Shown here: one piece after another, positions 58,557 through 64,000 of the stretch
Layout of the letters: each line of letters opens with the position of its first letter
How positions within the stretch are numbered: position 1 is the stretch's first letter
Assembly: GCA_015178975.1 (NCBI GenBank)
Contig: WHVD01000086.1
Location: 62,001-126,000 of the forward strand
Direction of reading: 5' to 3'
DNA: 64,000 nucleotides
DNA from: Hysterangium stoloniferum
Taxonomy: Eukaryota; Basidiomycota; Agaricomycetes; Hysterangiales; Hysterangiaceae
The notes under the pieces: generated by a model
Database searches by the model: none
The model's input: the letters and a program-made list of their open reading frames with translations, nothing else
Told to the model about the DNA's origin: nothing
Translations under genes and position numbers: made by a program

Positions 58557-59332
58557 CCACAGGTGAGTTTCAGAAGTGAGTTTCAGGTGAGTATAAATCC
58601 CAAATGATCGGGGCGCCTGATTACATATACCCATGTCTTGGCAGAGTAAGTCACCGATCAATGGGGTTTTATTTGAAAACTCATGTGGGCTTCCAAGATA
58701 TCCCTCCGTTGTTTTTTTTCTAAGATATTGACTATCTCCTGTACACGGTCAAATCCTTCCCCACCCTACCCGGTCCTGGTTGTTTTGATCCCTAAACACC
58801 TCCCTAAGAATTGTCGACCCGTTGGGATAGTGTACTCGTTGAGAGTTAATGTCGAGCCTAGTTTCCAATCAACCGGCCTTGTTTATCATTTTTGATCCCT
58901 TAAAGAATCGACTATGAATTACACTAGTATTTGTGAAGCATTTCATCATAAACTAATGGATGATGCAAGTACTACTTTGTTTTCATAAATTAATCGTCTT
59001 TTTTTCCACATTATTATTTGTCACATCAACGTCTTTTTTTTCTTCTTTCATTTACTTTAGGCATTTTTAGGCGTTTTCGCCGGTGCCTTTCTGTGAATTA
59101 CACGAGCGGAGAACACTTTACATAATAGACGCTGCGAAAATCTGGGATCGATGCTTATTTCCCATTAAGTAAAATAAGCCTCTGAACGGAACAGAAGACC
59201 AAGGTATTGACAACTTTTTTTTTACTTATTTTTTATTCATACTGTAAGCTTGATTCGCCGTACCCCTGGCCAACTTGGAGAATGATTTTTGATCCACCAT
59301 CGTCTTGCTGTATGGACATCGACAAATCCGAT

Positions 59333-59352
59333 CCAGCAAGGAAACTTGCTGG
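59333..59352 (+). other. Hairpin with GNRA tetraloop
   Basis: CCAGCAAG-GAAA-CTTGCTGG: a perfect 8-bp stem closed by a GAAA loop, about 150 bp before the hammerhead-like sequence. Confidence 0.7.
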
Positions 59353-59500
59353 CCTCGGTACTCGCTCCCAACCGTATACTACCCACCACTGGGTCACCAA
59401 GATTCTCAGAGTTCGATGCACGCGTAGGTCGGCACGAATCAATTATCTTATCACTCCCTTTGGACCAGGCTCAGTAGTAGACTCCTAATCAGTAATTCTG

Positions 59501-59575
59501 GATGGGCGAAACGGTCGGGGTAGCAGTATCCCCCTGATGAGAGCTCTCGTCGGCTCGAAACCGTTACTATCCCGT
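59501..59575 (+). ncRNA. Type III hammerhead ribozyme candidate
   Basis: Self-cleaving RNA motif. Core, all as required: cleavage triplet GUC at 59,514-59,516, CUGAUGA at 59,534-59,540, GAAA at 59,557-59,560. Stem III is AACGG (59,510-59,514) with CCGTT (59,561-59,565), extended after an internal loop by ATGGG (59,502-59,506) with CCCGT (59,571-59,575). Stem I is GGGG (59,517-59,520) with CCCC (59,530-59,533), closed by a 9-nt loop. Stem II is GAGC (59,541-59,544) with GCTC (59,553-59,556), closed by an 8-nt loop. The open stem is III, hence type III, the form used by viroids, satellite RNAs and plant retrozymes. Predicted cleavage is after C59,516. Activity is an inference; the fit is direct observation. 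Confidence 0.82.
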
Positions 59576-59683
59576 TTCCCCTAGCCACCCTCTACACTAG
59601 CTGACAAAGTTCTATCTTCGGAGACAACTGTTTGCGGCGAGTGATAAGGTGGTGGTCCGCCCAGCGGCGCTCTGGTGGACGCT

Positions 59684-59710
59684 GGTGACCATTGCGTTGT
59701 CATGGTCACC
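59684..59710 (+). other. Strong hairpin downstream of the hammerhead
   Basis: GGTGACCAT and ATGGTCACC form a perfect 9-bp stem around a 9-nt loop. A CTTCGG tetraloop motif lies between this and the hammerhead, near 59,617. Confidence 0.65.
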
Positions 59711-60170
59711 TGGCTAATTTCATGATTTTAACGTCGCTAACAATCTGGGTGCCTCAGGCTTGCTCATACCCACGGCCCACGATCTACGACCTACTCTCAA
59801 TCAAGTATTACAATTTCTTATTATGTCTCCCAACCCGGAGAGTCATACTTTGTCTTTCAATAGCCTCATAATAGGAGCATTTACTTGACTTACTGATATT
59901 CCCCTGAAGCAGAATCGTGATATTGTTGATTTGCCGCACCTCCGAAGCCTGGAAGACTTATTTATTTTATGATGGAATAATGGCGGGGCTTCCGCACTGT
60001 TGGGTAGGTCCCGTCGGGAATTTTAGGTCTGTACGAACCCGGAACTACCGGAGGTTACCTTAAACAACCTCTTTCATTCGGCAAAACACAAATCCGAGGA
60101 GTAATTGAAGCCTTTTCGGTAGAGCAAAATTTACCATGGTGTTTTGGCCACTTGGCAAGGAGTGAATCTT

Positions 60171-61079
60171 AATCAGTGTACTGGTGTATTAATTTGACTC
60201 GTTTCAATACCAATTAATATTGGTTAGTTATGGAAATTAGTTACTTATTCCCGCGAAAGTGACACATGAAATCGTAAGCTGAGTAAAAGCACCCAACTCA
60301 AGTTTTGTTATTTCCAAGACTGTGAGTGACACTCATTGTCATTTTCATGTTTATATTCACTGCCACTCGCTCCTTGATTTATGTTCTCGTCCGGACCGCT
60401 CATCGACGCACTTCTTACATCGGGGATATTAAGATAAGAAAGGTTCAAGGTTTTGGATGCTATCTGTATTGCACAATCACAACCATTTCTGTTTGATTCT
60501 GTACTGCACTTTGAATTTACGCCCCCAAGTCAGCTGTTACATGCTCCGAATACGAAAGAAGACATATTCTGCACCCGTGTATCCTTGATCGATAAAAAGG
60601 AAGTTAATGGTTTTTTGCAATATGCCGTCAGGGAATTTGACGATACTACTTTGTTTCAAATCTTGAACAGCCGGAGTTGTAAGGCTGTGGTATCAGCCTC
60701 ACTCGGTCGGTAACAGACAGGACAAAAGTATTGTGTTGTGAGTGATTTTTCTACTACAAAACAGATGTGACGTCTAACTAATATATATAAAATAGAGAAC
60801 CCTCAAGTATTCGCGACAAGGGGAATTCCGGACAAGCAGGACCGAGAGTCTAGATCGTGGTAGGGAAGGGGAAGGAAAGAGAAAAGAAAAAGGGTTCGAA
60901 TCTTTATTGAGTCTGATCTCGGGTTGGGCTTGATCAGGGGAACTCGGGTTGGGCTCGATCAGGGGAACCATAGGAGTGCGGTCAGTGACCAGGGGTCAGG
61001 ATGCGGCTCTGTATGTGTGGTAAGGCGGCCAGGATTACAGGAGTATACCCATAGGCGTCTAACATGCAGCCATCTTATC
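60171..61079. other. Intergenic, repeat-bearing
   Basis: 60,180-60,470 matches 45,740-46,020. A frame at 60,453-60,713 (86 codons) is open but has no recognisable family. TGGTATCAGCCTCACTC near 60,686 recurs at 30,194. No gene called. Confidence 0.4.
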
Positions 61080-62120
61080 TGTCGAACCATGGCTCATTTT
61101 GACACAGCAGGTCATCTGACAACCTCTCACCCTCTCACCTCCACCCCATAGTCTGTTACTGCTCAAGCCTCCACCCTCGGTATCACCGCTCACCCATCCA
61201 CAGGCTGATGGGAGCCTCCTGGAGGTCTGTCATGGAGAAACTATCGATCACACTCCCTGCCTTAAATGGGTCCCTCCCGGTTGCCACAATTTTTTCAAGC
61301 TCGAAAGTACTTCCACACTATCCATATAGCTTATGGGTGTTCACGGACGGTTCAGGGCATGATGATCGTGCTGGTGCAGTGGCAGTGGAGACAAACATGG
61401 ACTGACAATACGAAGGTTATCTTTGGGTGAGCCCCACCATTACACCACCTTTGAAGCCGAGATAGCCACAACCATACTGGAACTGGACATCATCAGGGCA
61501 GCCCCACGTATTCGCAAGACCACCATTCTTTATCAGTAAAATGGCGTTCAGCGCTAGAACCTACTCCAGGCTGTTCCAGCCCTCCACAACGTCCAGACGT
61601 CTCCAGGCACTTCCTGGAGCTTCCTAGAAGAGGGGGGGATCTCCTCGGGGAGCGGTCCGGGTCAAAATCCACTTTACTAATGTTCTCAACAACCAGGCTG
61701 CTTGGCCGCCGCACAACTTCAGCTGGACGAGCACCTTATTTGGCTGTTTCATTCCTAATCAAGTGCTAACTAGGCATAGGGATACTCTTACCATACGTAT
61801 GGTGTGGGGTCTCTGATCACACAGAGGTGGCAATGAACGAGCAGGCTGACACCCAAACTATGTGTATCATTACTGACAGCTCCACCTCTGTCATCTGCGC
61901 GATCATAAGCCCTACAGAAACTTCCTACGTCACATCACAGTGCCGAAGGCGCAGCATCCCAGGAGTGGAGCACCTCCAGCCGGGCTTGCAAGCTCCTGAA
62001 ATTCGACAAGCCCCCTCAAGTGCAAGAGTGCTTTATCTGAGTCTTCAGAGAAACGTCGCCCGGTTTCAAATGCTCGCAGCATCTCTTGCAAATATTATTC
62101 TCTTGCTGCTCTCACTACTT
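61080..62120 (+). pseudogene. LINE RNase H relic, interrupted by a MITE
   Basis: Plus-strand pieces in order: WVFTDGSGHDDRAGAVAVE (61,340-61,397), HHYTTFEAEIATTILELDII (61,440-61,500), TTIL then the MITE then NNQAAW, TLTIRMVW near 61,780, and HTEVAMNEQADT near 61,812-61,848. These are the TDGS, AEI, NQAA and NEQAD landmarks of a retrotransposon RNase H. Frameshifts and stops separate them. The reverse transcriptase part is not recognisable upstream. Confidence 0.68.
61530..61682. mobile_element. CAGTAAA-type MITE, copy in RNase H, TSD TTCT
   Basis: A 153-bp element, TTATCAGTAAAATGG to CCACTTTACTAATG, with TTCT at 61,526-61,529 and 61,683-61,686. Removing it and one TTCT gives ACCACCATTCTCAACAACC, restoring T-T-I-L-N-N in frame. 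It shares CCACAACGTCCAG with 38,470-38,490. Confidence 0.72.
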
Positions 62121-63437
62121 TAGTCACTCCTCTTGTTTTTATAGTATTTTTAAATAAATATTCATTTAAAAATAAATGCGAAATATTCAAATATAATTTT
62201 GATCCGCCAAGCTGTTATTTGATTCTATGAAGCGGCACGCCGGTACAAATAGTAATGTGCTAACACGATATTATCAAATGTAATGCTTTGGACATCCGGA
62301 CATCGGTTTCCCGGTCAGGGTGTGTTCAATGACTGTGCTCCGAAAACATATCAACACATGTTCTCCATTCAGTTCATTCTTGTACCTGACTTTTAAATTA
62401 ACTGTGTGTCCCCACTCATGACAGCATCATGTTATCCATTTCACTTACTCTGCCACATCACTTGTCATCTAGCAGAGGATATCCAAAGTGTTTTTACAAC
62501 TGTCACAAGACCAGTCCTGACCAATTTCCCAGCAACTTCTTGTTAGAGTGTGATATTACAGCTCTCACATAGTATATGATGTTCCCTATATTTTTCTGAT
62601 ATTTGTAGTATTTTTCCCAGCACTGTAGGTGCAGTATTGAGTGAGTTACCTAGTAAGGTAACTGATGTATAGGTGCTTAGGTAAGCACCCTGTAGCATAC
62701 TCCGCTGTGGGTGTGGGAAAGTCTCCTTAGTGTTTACTTTCCTCACACTCACAGGGTGTTTGTTAAGAGTTATTCAACTGTTTCAACACTTCTCAACTCT
62801 TTGACTCAACTATCTTTTGTCATTTTTTGACTTAACCTTCAACTTGTCTCAGATTGACATCATTTGTTATTTCATACATGATCTCATTCTTAAGTCACAT
62901 AATGGTCATGGTCCTTAATTGATATTCAAAGGCATAAAAGGGCAATGAACAGAGTGAGGGAGGCCAGTCAGAAAATCTGTACCATAGTCCATTTCTTATT
63001 CAGTGTGTTACTAATAATCATCTATTTCCTACTCATTGTTGGAACCCTTTGAGATTACATGTGACATATCTATTCATGAGCTCCTTATGTCCTAGTTAGC
63101 CTGTCACTTCATCTGCAGGATGAATGAATACTTTGTTGAAAGAGGCATTCTGTATTCAACATAGTTGAAGAAATTCAATCTGTGTATTTTCTGACTACTA
63201 CTTTTGATGAAACCTTGGGCACAATCTGAGTCTGTCAAAGAGTCAAGTACTATGGCACTTCAATCTGTGGCCCATATTCCTACATTGAGAGCTGCTAGAC
63301 CATCAAGAATTCCAGTGCCCCCATTAACTAAAATACAAAGAACTATGATAATGACTAGTTCTCAAGTGGCATCACCAATTCATGAATTAATACAGATTAC
63401 AGAAGAGCATATAAAGTCACAAAAATCCCCAACTCTA
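62121..63437. other. CpG-poor non-coding region
   Basis: From about 62,400 CpG drops again. A frame at 63,204-63,446 is truncated by the MITE at 63,438 and has no recognisable family. Probably old transposon DNA. Confidence 0.4.
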
Positions 63438-63593
63438 GGAGGATAACTAAAAGTTATTTATCCACTCAAGTATATATATTTATATTGTTTGCTGTAGAAT
63501 TAACATTTCATCAAATTCAATCCATCAGGTGACATTCTGGAGAATGGGGAAATTTTAATATTTATCTTGCAATCTGATACAAGCTAGTCAAAG
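63438..63593 (+). mobile_element. MITE family 2, cut by a family 1 MITE
   Basis: Starts GGAGGATAACTAAAAG after TA at 63,436-63,437 and follows the 46,279 copy to TAGTCAA, where family 1 copy d begins. Confidence 0.72.
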
Positions 63594-64000
63594 GAGGATA
63601 TCTGAAAACTATTAAGTATACCAAATTCTAATATACTCTAAAGGTCATTTAAACATCTGGGATGTGATTCAAACATAATTTGGTTTTTAAAACTTTTTGA
63701 AAGTTTTAAACTCTCTCATACTTTACAAACTAAAGAATCTTTCTGGACATGAGTAGACAATACAAAAAATTAGTAGTTCGAAACACTAATACTTTTAAAA
63801 AATAGATACCTTTAGATAGTCTATTCCATGCATATGTGTATCATTGGCACCTCTAAATACATATGTATTACTTTGGAATGGATCTGTCAATCTGAACAGA
63901 TTTCTACTTGATTCAACATATCCAGAATATATAGGTGATTTCACCCAACTAAGAAAGCCACAGGACAAAAAAAATTCCAATGACATCTCACATATTCTAC
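63592..64000 (-). mobile_element. MITE family 1, copy d (runs off the window)
   Basis: Reverse-oriented copy starting AGGAGGATATCTGAAAAC and matching copies a-c to the window end. The flank is AA rather than TA on this side; the other end lies outside the window. Confidence 0.75.

Larger units (their letters stand above)
56960..60170. repeat. Secreted-peptide paralogous block 4
   Basis: Collinear with block 2 at both ends and around the gene. Between about 58,810 and 59,855 it carries roughly 1 kb with no counterpart in block 2, including the hammerhead-like sequence. CpG content is normal. Confidence 0.75.

Noticed and set aside
60453..60713. 86-codon open frame
   Set aside because: No family resemblance, and the region matches repeats at 45.7-46.0 and 30.2 kb.
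60870..60910. Possible tRNA B-box (GGTTCGAATC)
   Set aside because: No A-box at the right distance and no cloverleaf arms around it.

Overview
This window looks like repeat-rich nuclear DNA from a filamentous fungus, most likely an agaricomycete basidiomycete. Several things point there: 55-170 nt GT-AG introns, tiny exons, a DUF6533-type membrane protein, a Zn2Cys6 factor of a type common in mushrooms, and copia-type gag and LINE RNase H relics. Assignment below class level would be guesswork. I see no bacterial operons, CRISPR arrays or confident tRNA/rRNA genes.

Layout. 3.2-7.8 kb holds a complete 15-exon Zn2Cys6/Fungal_trans transcription factor. 8.4-11.4 and 15.2-17.4 kb are two copies of a segmental duplication carrying a LINE RNase H relic and an APH-fold kinase gene; the first kinase is intact and the second has a nonsense codon at position 5. 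Between them lie LRR/F-box-like relics and a stray piece of the transcription factor's last exon. 18.6-20.2 kb is a three-exon cystathionine gamma-lyase gene (CYS3 type). 22.4-30 kb is a bed of CpG-depleted transposon remains: a 1.23-kb miniature LTR element (TRIM) with a target duplication, several solo LTRs with perfect 5-bp target duplications, and short repeats. 31.2-33.0 kb is a DUF6533-type membrane protein gene.

33.7-39.4 kb and 57.0-60.2 kb hold paralogous blocks that encode a family of very small secreted six-cysteine peptides (two intact genes, two relics). 39.4-55.9 kb is again nested, CpG-poor transposon DNA: two decayed Tc1/mariner DD34E elements, two TA-targeting MITE families, solo LTRs nested up to three deep, and one CpG-rich island. 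55.9-56.5 kb is a frameshifted copia gag. 61.1-62.1 kb is a LINE RNase H relic interrupted by a MITE.

The most striking item is a sequence at 59,501-59,575 that fits a type III hammerhead ribozyme in every core position and in all three stems. It is surrounded by other strong RNA hairpins and lies inside one of the secreted-peptide blocks. The second is the family of about 57-residue secreted cysteine-rich peptides with a conserved terminal intron. The third is direct evidence of CpG-targeted decay: 13 of 16 differences between the two LTRs of the TRIM fall at CpG sites.
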